Of a stretch of DNA of 64,000 nt, positions 34,191-46,481 are shown piece by piece (within the stretch, counting starts at the first letter, position 1; each line of letters opens with the position of its first letter). The DNA is taken from assembly GCA_027604505.1 (NCBI GenBank), contig JADIIX010000009.1, forward strand, positions 24,166-88,165. The letters are read 5' to 3'. The DNA is from Gonapodya sp. JEL0774 (Eukaryota > Monoblepharomycota > Monoblepharidomycetes > Monoblepharidales > Gonapodyaceae). A model generated the notes under the pieces. It had not been told where the DNA came from, made no database searches, and worked only from the letters and a program-made list of their open reading frames with translations. The position numbers and the translations under genes are program-made.

Positions 34191-37100
34191 ATGGCGGACG
34201 CCTTTCTCCCCGATGTTCCCGCTCTAACTGCTCGAATCCGCGAACTTGAGGATCTCCTACACGAAGTAACTCTGGAGCGAGTTCTAACCTCGGAAACGGA
34301 AATCGACTCTTATACTGCGAAACGCAGAAGACTTACTCTCGATAGTCCACGGAAACACACCCCGTCAGGCGCCGAGAACATCCTTCCCTCATCACAACCT
34401 CTCCTTGACCGAGGGTCTAGCCCACGGAGAGCGCTGGAGGATCCGACGGAGAGGTCACTTATCCCCTTAACGCCCTCTGCCAAAAGAAATAGCAAGGCTG
34501 TAAAAGTGGATGCAATCGCTGTGCAAGACTTGAAGCTTTTTCGTGAAGGTCTTGAGATTCTTCGGAGAAGAGCTTCGGGGGAGCAAATTGAAGACTGCTG
34601 GGACAGGTCTACTTTGCAAGTGTTGGAAAACAAGTTTCCTCAGGTTGACCTCTCCGGTGCCATGGTATTTACGTAACGAGTGTGAGTGTCTTAGAGCTTA
34701 ATGTTAATTTCCTTTTCTCCCATGGCAGAGACGACTCAATGCACAAATTTCGAATCTCAAACATGAGCGGGATCAGCTACAATCTCCCGATCTGCAGCTT
34801 GCGACGCATATAGAAGTGGCGAAAGAGATGGAGAGGGTATGTTAATAATTTTGTCGTGTCTGCTGCCACCAACCTAGTGGACCCCCTATCACTCACTACC
34901 CTGGCCTGCCCACCACTTCCCCGCCTGCCCAGTTTGCGAAGCGCATTTTAGGCACTGTTCCCGCCGGCGCTGATCCTATCTTGGATGGCACAGTGTTTTC
35001 AGTGAGAATGAATCATCCTCAGAGCTTAACACCCGTTCAAGCACTGCTCGCCGGCCAGCCCGAAGACTTCGCGCGGGATGCTACCAATGTCTTAGCCGAG
35101 GTCCAGCGCTTGGTGGACGTGGAGAAGCAACTGAGCACGAGGTGGTCAAAAGGTAGCTATTCGAATGTCCGCCTGCTTGACACAATGTTTTCAAACAGAT
35201 TTCTTTGCCCGCAAGTTTTGGTTGCCGTTGCAGCTGTCCAATCAGCATTTGACGAGACTTCAGAAGGCCGAGACGAAAATATACATATGGACGAGAACCC
35301 TTTCTTGGTTGCAAAGCTCCAAGACAAAGAACGCGAAGGTGAGCAAGAGCACCTTACTTTCTTCTCTGCGTTGATTCGAAGACTGACATTTCTCTGGTAC
35401 ACATTTAGCTGCATCTCGCTTGTTGGAACTTCTGGGCATTGCGAACAATCTGGTTTCGCGGCGACTCTCGAACCTTCACAAGTTCTCCCAACATTCCCTC
35501 TCTGGACAGGATGAACGTCGTTTGGACCTCTCACAACTTGCTCAAGCGATCGAGCATATTACTGGTACCCTCCGGTCCGCGTCATCTAAAGAACTGGAAG
35601 GGGTGGGTAGCCCACTTTAATGCGTATCTACGAGGTGATCATAGCGGAGCCTAGGACTCACCTTAGCACGATTCTGCAGTCACCCGATCCAACAGTTCTC
35701 ACCCACTTGGCGTCTCTCTCCACCGCCGCCCAGTCCGTTACCGCGCTTTCGATCGACCTTGAACGCCGCGCCGCCGTTTCTCTCTCATCTGACCTCCAAG
35801 GTCAACTCCGAGACCGTGATGCTACAGTCGACTTTCAGGCGGTTCGAATCCATGAACTTGAAGCGGAGAAAGGGGATTTCGCTCAAAACATGTTGAAATA
35901 TCATTCGGAGTGCGAGAATCTCGAGAAGCAGCTTCGGGAGGCAAAATCTCAAATTGCGGAGGGGGCAAAGGCCTTGGACAGCATGCGATGTGGCAGAGAT
36001 TTGCTCCAAGCGGAACTTGCAGCCGAAAAGGACTCTCTCAAAGAATTGAGAGACGAAGTTCACAAGCGGGTGGCTGATGTCATGGGGGAGGCAGAGCACG
36101 TTGTAACAGAGGCGCAGGCGAAGGTTAAATCCGCCGAAGAAGGCAAGCAAGAGCTCTCCACTCGATTAGATGAATTAACAATGGTGCGTATTAGACGCCG
36201 TTGGTTATGATTACCTGATTTGAGGGGTAACGTCTGTTTACAGCAAATGAACACAATGCAGCGAGAGTCGGCTCTTCTGAAAGGCGAATGCGAGGAGCTC
36301 AAGGCGAAGGACGAAATCGTGAGGGGCACCATCGAAGATCTCCACAGAAAGCTTGAGCAAACGGAAAGAGAGGTAAGGGTCCGACTTTTCACGTTGAACT
36401 AGTTTGGAACGGAAGCTGACTGAGTAATTCGCATCTTGTTGTCCCCTCGAAGAGAATGGAGGCCTACCATCTGCTCGAGGACTTCCGCAAGCAGGAGGAG
36501 GATGTCGCAGCGGATCGAACGGCTCTTCAATCAACCAATGTCGCGCTTGTTCAACAGCTTGAGGGTGCTCGGCAGAACATTCTTGAGGGAGAGTTGAAGC
36601 TCGCCGGCGTCGCAGGAGAATTGGAGCAACTTCGAATATATTTTGATAATACAGAGGTGAAAAATCACGAGTTGGAATTAAAACTTGCGGATGCTGTCAA
36701 TGCGCGAATGCAGGACATTGAAGACCTCGAAAAGAAGCTGGGAGACGTGACTGATGCGTACGATGTATGTCAGGCGCACAAAGTTTCGCGGGAGACGGAA
36801 ATCCGGAGGTTGGAGGTCGAAGGGAATGCACAGCGGGTCATCTACGACTCTACTGTCGCTCAGCTTCGTCGCCAATTGGACGAAGTTCTTGAATCTCACT
36901 CGGGATGTGATGCAGCGAGGGACGAACTCGCGAAGTCTCTTGCCGATGCTCGCCGAGATCTCATTTTGCTGCGAGGGAATTATGATCAAGCCACAGCTGT
37001 TCATGCAGAATGCAGCACTGCTCGGGAGGAACTTGAAAGTCAAGTCGCCAAATGTCAAGAAGAGATTCTGTCAACCCGCGAACAGCTTGAAGAATCACTC

Positions 37101-40100
37101 AAGGAACATTCTATGTGCCTCTCTACGAAAGAACTGCTGGAGCGGACGTTTGAAGATTCCCAGTCTGTCATTGTCCAACTTCGTGAGGAACTCAGGGACG
37201 CCAAGGCTCAGTACAACACTTGTGAGTCGCTCTTGGAGGTTCACCGTGCGAATGCGCAGGAGGAGATAAATGGCTTGAGGGCGCAAATCGACAGTGCAGT
37301 TGCCGAGCATTCGAATTGCGACACTTTCAAGAAGGACATCGAGAGTATAATTGCTAGCAACCACGAGGAGATTTCCGCTCTTCGACACAACCTGGAAGAA
37401 GCGGCAGTTAAAGATTTGAGCGCAGAGAGGACTCGCGCAGAACTAGCTCGGGTGCAGTCGGAGCTTGATGCTGTCACACAATCACATTCTCGATGCACTG
37501 AACAACTTGAAACGAGTTCTACAGCGCTAGAGGACACTAGGATTGAGTTGGCGCAGAACATCAAGGAGCTGAATGCACTGCACAAGGCGCACTCTGGATG
37601 TGAAGGTCACCAGCAGAGGTTGGAACAGGAGCTTGGTGCTGCTGTCCTTTCAGTTGCGGAATTGGGAAAGCAGGTGGAAATTGCGGGGAAGGTAGAAGTG
37701 GAACTGGAAGCTGCCGTTCTCAAAATTGAGGAGTTACAAAGGCAGCTTCGGGAACACCTGGACGTGGCCGGAAAAATAGAGGACGAGAAGAGCATTGCCC
37801 TTTTCACGATTGCAGAATTGCGTGAGAAGTTGAACGTTGCTGGCAAGGTGGAGGACGAACTTCGCGCTGCGGTTTCGACAATTGCAGATTTGCGTGAGAA
37901 AGTCGAGTTTGCGGGCATGTTAGAGGAGGAGTTGGCAAAATCAAAGGAGGAAATTTCTCGACTGGTCGAAGAACTTCGCGATCTAGCAACCTTGCAATCG
38001 AACTGGGAGCGTGAGGGTCAGGCTGCGGTCGCGGAGGTTCGGGATCTAAAATCTCAATTGCAACAGGCTCAGGAAGATCTCAAGGAATCGGTGGATCATC
38101 ATTCTGGCTGCGCTGCGACGCGAATGATATTAGAGGAATCTCTTGAAAGAAACAATGGTGAAATTGCAGACCTTCAAAAGATATTGTCAAGAGTAGGCGA
38201 TGCAGAGAATGAGCTCCGGGTCAGCAAATCTGAAGTTGCGAGTCTCAGCGAACAACTGCAACTTGCCACAGGTGCGCATTTGATGTGCCATGACATCATC
38301 GAAAAGGCAGAAAGCAATGTCAGCGCGATTCGAATGGAGCTGCAACAGATTCAAAACGAACTTCGCCAATCTGAAGAAAAGAATTCTCGATGCGAGACCA
38401 CGAAGGCGGAACTTCAGAAGGCGCTGTTGGATGGTCAGCGGGAACTTGATCGAAGTGCACAAGAGCTTCAGCAGGCGCGAGAGAGTCTCCGCGAGGCGTT
38501 GGAAGATCACTCGGGATGCCAGAGCACCATACGGGATCTAGAGACGGAGATACACAAAATTGAAATGCAGAACAATACTTTACGAACGGAAGTTGAAAGA
38601 ATGTCTGATTATGAAACCCAGCTGCACATGGTGAAGAAGGAATTATCAAATGCGGCGAGCGCTCACTCCGACTCGCAGCAGGAAAGGGAAATACGAATCG
38701 CCGAACTCCAACGTGCATGGGCGAGTGCTCAGGAGGATTTGCAAGTGGCAATTGAGAACCATTCAGGATGCAACGGCATCATATTGGAAATGGAGTCCGC
38801 CCTTGAGGCAAACAAAGCTAATGCTGAACGCCTCCGCTTTCAGCTTGACGCTACCAAGAGGGAGTTAGAATCTGTGCGCGTCGATTTCGCAGCTAAACTT
38901 GATGGCAACAATACGACCAACCGTCCTCGTCACGAGCAACATACTCCATCTACTTCGAAATATCACCACGCATCTGCTTCGACATATGAACATCAGCCGA
39001 GGTCAAGTCCGACCGGGACAAAACGGAAATCCCCAGACGCTCCCGACTTGCCGCACACGGTTGGTTCTCGTGGGCATTTAGGAGCTCGCGCTGACACCGC
39101 GGAAGCTGCAGGTGTCAGCACCCGAGGCCGACTGTCCAGTTCTCGGAGTTCCCAGTCGGGTCAACCAGAAGATGTCGACAATCTCCAAGGATCACAGCGC
39201 AAACTCCGAAAACTTGCAACAAAGCCGCAAGTATCTGATCCTAAACTAGCCGCGGGAACGAGTACAGCGAGCGAGCAATCCTCTCAAGGTGAGCACAGTA
39301 TATCGGCTACAATTGTCATGGTTATTTCCTGACGTCCATCACTTCAGCACAATCAACACAACAGCATGTTATTTCCCTGTCAGGGTTTAAGGATGGTGGT
39401 GGTGAATGGAACACAAATCTGAAAGCGCGATTGTTGAAATGCATCCGGGAACTAGGGGCGAGAGTGTCTACTTCTGACGACTACGATCCTCAAGTAACAC
39501 ACATAGTCGGTGAGTTCTGTTTGGGTGTGTATAAATATCCTTGCGCTTACAATGCACAACGCCTTGATCTTTTTAAGCGCCCCCAGGAACAAAGACCTTG
39601 AAAACCTTCGCTGGTAGGTGTGCAATCTTGTTGGGGTCTTAAGAGGAAACCGTTTTACCAGTATCTACAATTAGGGCTTCTAACCCAAAAATGGATAATG
39701 CATGACTTCAATTGGATATTGGAGTCAGCGAAGAAGTATGTGGCCCTACTCCGGTTTGAAGTGACAAGCTACAAGTAATATTCTCACATCAAACAGGGGC
39801 AAATGGCTTGATGAGAGCGGTTTCAAAGCAAGCCGGAAGCTTTCAACTCCATTTTCAGGGAAGAAGTTCTATTTGGCGCACAGCTTCCGCACGGAATCCA
39901 TTGGTAGCAAAGCCTTTCGTGAGTGGCATTCGTCATCTGATAAAGTATGATGATCGATCATGACCAAATATATTCCCCTTAGGTCTTGGGTATACGCAGA
40001 AGCTGATAGGTTTTGGATGTGGTGCAATGGTGGAATCTGCCTCAGATGCAGATGTGGTGATTCGTGGTCATGGTGATGGCGCCGACTACGGTAGACCTTG

Positions 40101-40143
40101 CCTGGAGTGGATGACTTTTGTCTCCGCTGTCGAGAGCGGTTGA
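34191..40143 (+). CDS. Giant coiled-coil protein with periodic H-x-x-C motifs and C-terminal tandem BRCT
   Basis: Not recognised as a named family. Twelve exons: 34191-34664, 34729-34836, 34933-35338, 35409-35602, 35680-36183, 36244-36372, 36453-39288, 39348-39509, 39578-39613, 39675-39735, 39797-39918, 39983-40143; 1730 residues with all phases agreeing. Residues 1-160 are partly disordered, with a helix at the very start (ALTARIRELEDLLHEVTLE). About residues 300-1460 are nearly continuous heptad coiled coil. Embedded in it is a recurring HSGC-type motif (separate entry). A Ser/Arg-rich linker follows (nt 38900-39290). The last 240 residues form two BRCT-like units: ISLSGFKDGG...RELGARVSTSDDYD, THIVAPPGTKTLKTF, WIMHDFNWILESAKKGKWL, then GKKFYLAHSFRTE and RPCLEWMTFVSAVES. 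BRCT pairs usually read phosphoserine peptides in DNA-damage signalling, so a nuclear scaffold role is plausible. Function otherwise unknown. Confidence 0.82.
36897..38771 (+). repeat. Periodic [H/Y/N]-x-x-C motif within the coiled coil
   Basis: Copies of H-S-x-C or a close variant start at nt 36897, 37002, 37107, 37212 (Y-N-T-C), 37308, 37485, 37590, 38100, 38277 (H-L-M-C), 38382 (N-S-R-C), 38508, 38664 (H-S-D-S, cysteine lost) and 38760. Five of the intervals are exactly 35 codons, i.e. five heptads, and two are 59. Each copy is followed by a charged, Leu-containing helix such as xxARDELAKSL or xxTREQLEESL. An HSEC copy also occurs in exon 5 near nt 35900. This is a protein-level repeat, not a DNA tandem repeat; nucleotide identity between copies is low. 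Confidence 0.85.
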
Positions 40144-40193
40144 CGTTAATTCGAAGGTTGTACATACCTATAAATTTTATACAATGTTCATTG

Positions 40194-43100
40194 TTACATT
40201 ACATGTGGGGATCGGAAAGATGAGAGTTCACGAGATAGAATGGACTCGACCCTTTTTTGCACCTGTTCCAAGGTTGAGCGCAATTGCTCCAACGACAACA
40301 AGAGATCTGACCGATCCGGCTGGGGTGCCGTCTCGCTCTTCGCCATTTCTTGATTTGAGGGTGGAAAAGCCTCTGCGGTTTGCCTCCATTCCTCCTCCAA
40401 ACTATTTAAATCTTGAGCCGCCATACGCTCTAACTGCGCTATCCCAGAAAACTTGTGCTCTGCTTTCGCACAACTTTTGAGACCGTCGGCTATAAATCTT
40501 TCAAAGGATTGTTGCAAAGTGAGGATGTCTGGAAAGCATACAGAAAACATGGATTCGCTCTGAGACTGCTGATGAGAAGAAACGGTACTACCTTGCTCTG
40601 AGTTTAAAGAGTCCAGTCTTGATTTTAGAATTGCTTGCGCAGCGTCCAGTTGCTTGGAAGCCGTTGTTAATAGCCTTGTAATCTCCTTGCGTGTTTGAGT
40701 TTCTGACGACCAGAACTGGGAATGGATCCTTGCAGCAATGAAACCTAGAAAGCTGCAGCGCAATACACTTTGCACGCTAGACTCTTCGGTGAGATAATCT
40801 GTTCATCTCAGTCACTGAGTGTAAAGAACGACAGTATTTCTCCCAAGAATAGAACTCACGGGATCTCCAGGCCTCTCTATTCAGCAGCGTGTTTTGACGA
40901 CTTGCTTCTATACTACCTTTAGCCGTTTCATACAGTGAAATAGCACGCTCTGTGGGAGTCTGTTGAACTCTTCTGCGTGTTGCGACGAGAGTATCAAACA
41001 GCGTCGATAAGCATTGCCGTGCGTTCGCGCAGTATGAATCCACAGTCGAGCCAAATGGCTGTGAGTTGTTGAACATTCCTATGACAACTGCATCTTCCAA
41101 CTTCCTAGGATTTGTCAATGTCAAAACTCAGACACGCATTCAGTGCGGAAGTCAGCTCACAATTCCGCGCACTTCTGTACTGCCGCCACCTTTCCAGCTG
41201 CTGGAGAGTATGAATGCTCTACATAGCGCGACATACTCCATAACACACAGCGGAGACACTCAGTGGCTTCGAAAATTTTTGACTGTGCATTTGTCCGATT
41301 ATAGGTTGAGAGCAAAATCTTACATTCATTTCGTACTCTAGCTTCTCATACCTTTTGGGTCTGTAGGGTAGTGGTGGACACCAGAGACTTCCACTGCGCA
41401 CACAGCTCCGAAAAGTTTGTTGATACGTGGTTGCCCTTTGCGACTTCACTTCTTAATTGCGATTTTAGCAGCTTGAGAATCTTCTGGACTCCATCCACAA
41501 ATTGGATTTCATCCCTACACTCTTCGAGAGATCGCAATGTCACGATCATTACTGTCTTCAATTTTTCGATGTTGCTCTCATAAGTCGATTTATGGTCAGT
41601 GACTTGACGAGGCTTTGTGAGGGGTCGTCTTATGAGTCGCCGCAAGTGTGTGATCTTAACTTCCTTGTCTTCCATTGCTCTTCCGTCCTCCTTGAGTTTG
41701 ATCAGAGCTGATTCAAATTCTTTATTCAACTTCTCGTTGATTATGTCGCAATCTGTGGAGGTACTGGCACTCAACAAGTCGCGCTGAATAACGCCATGAC
41801 ACATTCGTCGAAACTCCTCAATGTTGGAATTCATTTTTCTTTGATGAACATTCAACTCGTGGTGGAGAATTTCACACCTTTGTGCAATCCTGTCAAACAG
41901 GTGACCTGCCAATTTCGAATTAGTTTTGCTCACCTGGATATTCGGGATTCGTACTCCGCTTCGATTTCATCCACTGATTCTAACACTTCGATCAATCGCT
42001 CCTGAACTTGTTCGGCTAACGCTGTTTGACGGAGATCAAGTGCAAACAACACCGAATTCATTTCATTTGAGATTGCGACGTTTTTGGATTGGACTAGATT
42101 GCGAGCTTCGACAAAAACCCCTGTCGCGCAATTGTGGGAGTACGCTAGGCACTGGTGTTGTGGAAAGTCAAACGGATCTTGTTCAAATGGTACACATTGT
42201 CAACATCTTGCTCACATCTTGAAGCCAGCGGATTCGCAGTCCGGTGAATAGCGCTAATACGTCCAAATGCGGGAACTTCACCGTTTGTGTCAGACTGGAT
42301 AATGTGTTGCGTCTGATACTTGCACTGGTCGACCTGCGGGCAGGCGACAGAGGGCGACTCCAATCCAGATTCGTGAGTGTCGTTGCCCCGTGAGAGTGTA
42401 AGAGAGTCAAAAGGTATGAAGTTTCATCTTTCGGATTCTTTAGGAGATATCTGCACCCATCGGGCATTTGGACAAGCTGCTCTTCGCGGACGGATTTTCC
42501 AGATCCAGGGCGGTCAAATGGCCGGATCTCGTACAGATCGCAGAACTGGATGAAGGGGAAGAGTATGAAGCTTAGAAATGAAAGTAAGAGATAGAGCAAA
42601 ATGCGCACCAACCTTTTGCCGCCTGCATCTAATATCTTCGTCCAAAAATCTCAGAAGTCCTGCAATCACCGACTGAGCTTCGGCGTGGAACTTCTCGTGT
42701 TCTTTTTAGCAAACGAGAAGAACCGGTAGGAAACGTGATTTCACCCGCAAGCTTGAAACACCAGACTCACGTGAACGAATTTTACTCAGAACTATTTTTG
42801 CCTTGTCAGCAGCGGCATTCAGAACAACCTCATCGGTGGTTAAATCCATTTCTCTCTGAGTGCCAACGTATTCATCGTCCAGCTTTGCTAATTGTTGCAG
42901 ATAGCTGTTGTGCAGTGCCTCCAGCTCCGCATCCATCACACGGGTTGCATCCGCGAGGGAGGATGAAGGGCCTAGTAAGCTCGCTACATTCTTCATCATG
43001 GTTGATGCCAAAGTGTGCAGGACATCTGCGACCACCGTTTCCTGATCGCAGGATCTCGTCAACGCTTCTGGAAGTTCTAGCACAACAGAGTCCTTGAACG

Positions 43101-44399
43101 CTTGACTACGAATCGTGTCTTCGCCTTCCTCAAAAACCCCAACGACTGTCTCAGGTGAGACTGCTACCAGTTCAGAGAACAGAGGGGACCAACGGTCGTG
43201 AACGTCATGTGCAATTTCAATGAGCCCACAATTGTGCGACCGTAATCGCAAAGAGAGCTCGTCGATGCACTTTCGGATTTCACCCTGAACGAGATGCAAG
43301 TGATTTTGCCAAGAATCGAGATCGGTGAAGTCAACTTGTGTTATTACAAAGGAAGTCAGAACACGGAGCTGTGCGGGATACAGAGTTCGGGTATTCAAGT
43401 CCAAGCGCGAAAGCGGAATGGGCAAGGGGACTCACATGCTCCCGTTGCTAATTTATTGATGACAGAAACCCCGTTTTTAAGTGAGGTAGTCAGTAAATAT
43501 TCAAATTTGTGATATCTCACCATCGACACCAGCGCGTCCAGCCTCTGCTGTGCATTAAAATAGACGAACTCGGGATGATATCCTTCGAGCAAAACCTCAA
43601 GCTCCAGAACAAGTGCACCTGTAATAGGAGCAAGTCCGATGAAACTTGGCGGGAACGGAGAAGTTTCTGTGGGTGTCCAGTCACCTTTCAAATGATTGAA
43701 TCGTTCTTGTTCCCAACGAAGCTCGAATGCTTGGCACGTTCTGCTAACAGCTTCAGACATCCTCTGTTCAAGGGCCTTCAACTGTGACCGGTGTTGACAG
43801 ACGGGGCATGAGCCAACTCGTTATCAAATCGTTATCGTCGCGTTCCTGTTGCTCACGGTTTCAAGTGCCAAAAGGACTCCTTTGCGGTTGTCCAATAGTA
43901 AGATATTTGCTTCTAAGGCTTGCTCCCCTCCCACTCTCCTTCGGGCACTTGTTGAAGGGAATGCTGAGCGAGCTTCTGCGGACGTAAAAGTTTCCTCTAT
44001 AGCCTGCCGGATTGACGGTGATCGGCTCTTTGTCTCCAACTCAACTAGCCGCAAATGCATATGAGAACTGAGATCATTCCACTTTCGGGGGAGTTCGTCG
44101 CGGAGAAACGAGGTGTGGGCTTCCACATCAGCTCGAGAGAACTCTCCAAAATCACGCCATTCCGGGACAGTTTCCTTCATTGATTCCAGAGGCTTCACGC
44201 CTTGAGTGATTTTACAAAGATCCTCTGTCCTTTCTTTCACAACGGACGCCAGGGATTCCCACTCTGTGATATACTCGTCCAAGACCGTTCGCGCCAAGAG
44301 GGAGATATTACTGCCGATCTTTTCGAGCTTCGAGCCGAACGCTTCATTCACCAAAGAGTTGCGATGTACATAAATCGCGCCAGCCCTGCCGTGGGACAT
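40194..44399 (-). CDS. Long helical coiled-coil protein, family not recognised
   Basis: Minus-strand gene, roughly 1100-1200 residues. Supported exons: 43857-44399, 43521-43781, a possible 12-base exon near 43453 (QREH), 42771-43368, 42613-42701, 42216-42545, 41934-42151, 41352-41889, a short piece near 41160-41200, about 40850-41105 and about 40194-40815 (with a 66-base in-frame intron likely near 40540-40605). The joins between about 41352 and 41105 are unresolved. It is helical throughout: KLEKIGSNISLLARTVLDEY, WESLASVVKERTEDL, LNKEFESALIKLKEDGRAM, ETQTRKEITRLLTTASKQL. There is no transmembrane segment, enzyme motif or known domain. Size and composition would suit a cytoskeletal, spindle or axonemal scaffold (for instance CCDC180-like), but I cannot support a specific name. 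It is tail to tail with the coiled-coil/BRCT gene. Confidence 0.62.
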
Positions 44400-44465
44400 T
44401 ATTGTAAAGGTGGGGTTGGTTTTATTGTGTACATTGTACATGACAAGCGTTCACTAAATAATATT

Positions 44466-46407
44466 TTAATGTTCAACTTTCGCAGTCCCTTCGGGAATCT
44501 CGGCAAATCCTACGGGGACCGGAGAGTCCTTTGGCACAATCGCAAGTACCTTGTAAATGTCACCCATTTGGTCAGGCGCCGTAAGCCGTTCATACTGTGT
44601 CACTAAGTCCTTAAATACTTCTTCTGATTTGGCAGATCGGAGTAGTGCCTGAAGGCGCTCTCGAATTCCAAGACTATGAAGAAATCGGGATTGCGTTATC
44701 GGGCCGAAGGGAGCAGCTGAGACAGCAAAGAAACAATGCATCAGGTGGGACGATATCAAAATTGACAGAGAATGTTCCTACAATGCCTTTCCGAGACCAT
44801 CTTGATCATCGCATAGTCAACATCAGTGCTCAGGTCAGAAGTTCCCGGAGAACTGAGCACGTGCACGTACTTGTGGTTCTTGATGGCCTACAGCATCAGT
44901 GTAAACAATCAAGAGAGATATGTAAACTCGAAACGCAAAACTCACTCTCAAACTGGTAGAAGAGGCACCATCACGACCGTAATCCACAATCAACGCTCCT
45001 CCACCACTCCTCTCTACTCTTCGGGCAATCTGATCAGTGACTGACGCTGCCTCCGGACAAAATTCGATCCGAACGCCGACATCGAGGCCTTTAAAACGTG
45101 GGTCTTCTGTGTAAGCAGCAGACGCGACAGTTGGGCTTGCGGAAAGTACGTAGCGAAAATGATACCTACGAAACACAGAGTTTCCAGCACTCTTTTCACA
45201 AGGGGACGACTTATGGATAAGCTGGACTCACGGAGACTCGTTTGACTCCTCAATGTCAATGAGAATTTCCCGCCAGCCTGCAGACGTCAGCTGCAATAGT
45301 GAGTCAATATTGAACAAGTTTGTAGAGAATGATGCAAATGCTGCCACCCACCCACCTCGAATCGGTGAATGGGCAGCGCGTCAAAAAACTCATGTGCCAA
45401 AAAAAATGTGGGCAAATCTGAGTTAAATAGCACAGAAACCACCGTGGGCGGCACATTGCATCAGGGCATCGCCTCGGCGCTCAGAGGAAACAAGACAAGC
45501 CACCCTTCTATACCTGACGGTACCTCCCCGAGACTTCCCCACCATTCCACCTGCACTCCGTCCTTTCTCATTCCCTTCAATGGTCCTTCAAATCCGATTT
45601 CCTTGTGATCCTTGCTTTCATTGGCAAGTTGAATATCCCCGTCAGGAACCAGCGCACGCGCTTGTGAAGCACGCATCGTCGGACCGGCTTCCACAAGATG
45701 AATGGAGCGAAGGCATGATTTGACTGGTGGAAAGTTCGAGAGTGTCTAGAACAAAGCAAGATTAAATGCAGTGTCGATTTGGAGAACATGCAAACAGTCG
45801 CATTATCTGAACGGACTGGACCAAGGAGTGCCATTTATGACGCTCGTTCCATTCATGCAGCCCATTCCCCAAAAAACAAAGACGCAACTCCCACCCTTAA
45901 AATATCCGCCATAAGTGTCCCTCTGCCGGGCCCGAGTTCTACAAAGTTGAAATGGGGTGGCTGTCCAAGGTTGTGCCATAAGGTAACGAACCAAATGGCG
46001 ACGCATTCTCCAAACATCTGAGAGATCTCTGGAGAAGTTACGAAGTCCCCCTTCGTACCGAAAACATCTTTCGTCATATAGTAACCTCCAGATGGGTCGG
46101 TGAGTGCTGATCTCATAAACTGTGCTATTGAGCGAGGTCCAGATATTTGAATGGTGTCCTTCAACTGTTTTATGAGAGGAGTAAGAGGCTCCTTTGCAGA
46201 CTCGACTGAGTCCCGATATGAATGGTGTGGCCCAGGTTTGTTTGATTCTGAATGTGAAGATCGGACCAAATTGGAGGTGAAGGACGAGAGACGAACTGAT
46301 CCGAATCGCTGTAAGAAGGGCACATTTCTGATTGGAGATGAGCAATGCCAAGCAACGCGCAAGCGGTGTCGCGCTACGATGGATCTCATGTTGTGATTCC
46401 CATTCAT
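44466..46407 (-). CDS. NDUFAF7: NDUFAF7 (MidA), mitochondrial complex I assembly methyltransferase
   Basis: SAM-dependent protein-arginine methyltransferase that modifies the NDUFS2 subunit early in complex I assembly in the mitochondrial matrix. Exons: 45895-46389 (or from 46407), 45514-45745, 45356-45417, 45232-45290, 44946-45165, 44782-44887, 44466-44716; 474 or 480 residues. The presequence is basic with no acidic residues near its start ([15 protein letters not shown]). Family landmarks in order: [33 protein letters not shown], the SAM motif [81 protein letters not shown] and [15 protein letters not shown]. Introns are 60-100 bases and phases agree. Its presence implies this organism has respiratory complex I. 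Confidence 0.94.
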
Positions 46408-46481
46408 AACACTGATACAGAAGGATCGCCGCCCGGACCACAGCACCAAAGTGAACCAGCACCGTGATTTCAATCGCGACC
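46408..46481. promoter_or_regulatory. Shared divergent promoter NDUFAF7 / TRM82
   Basis: Only 74 bases (92 if the later NDUFAF7 start is used) separate two divergent start codons, so the genes very likely share one bidirectional promoter region. No TATA box seen. Confidence 0.45.

Noticed and set aside
42480-42510. P-loop-like string PGSGKS in the unassigned coiled-coil protein
   Set aside because: The Gly or Ala needed four residues before GKS is Asp, no hydrophobic strand precedes it, and no Walker B follows.
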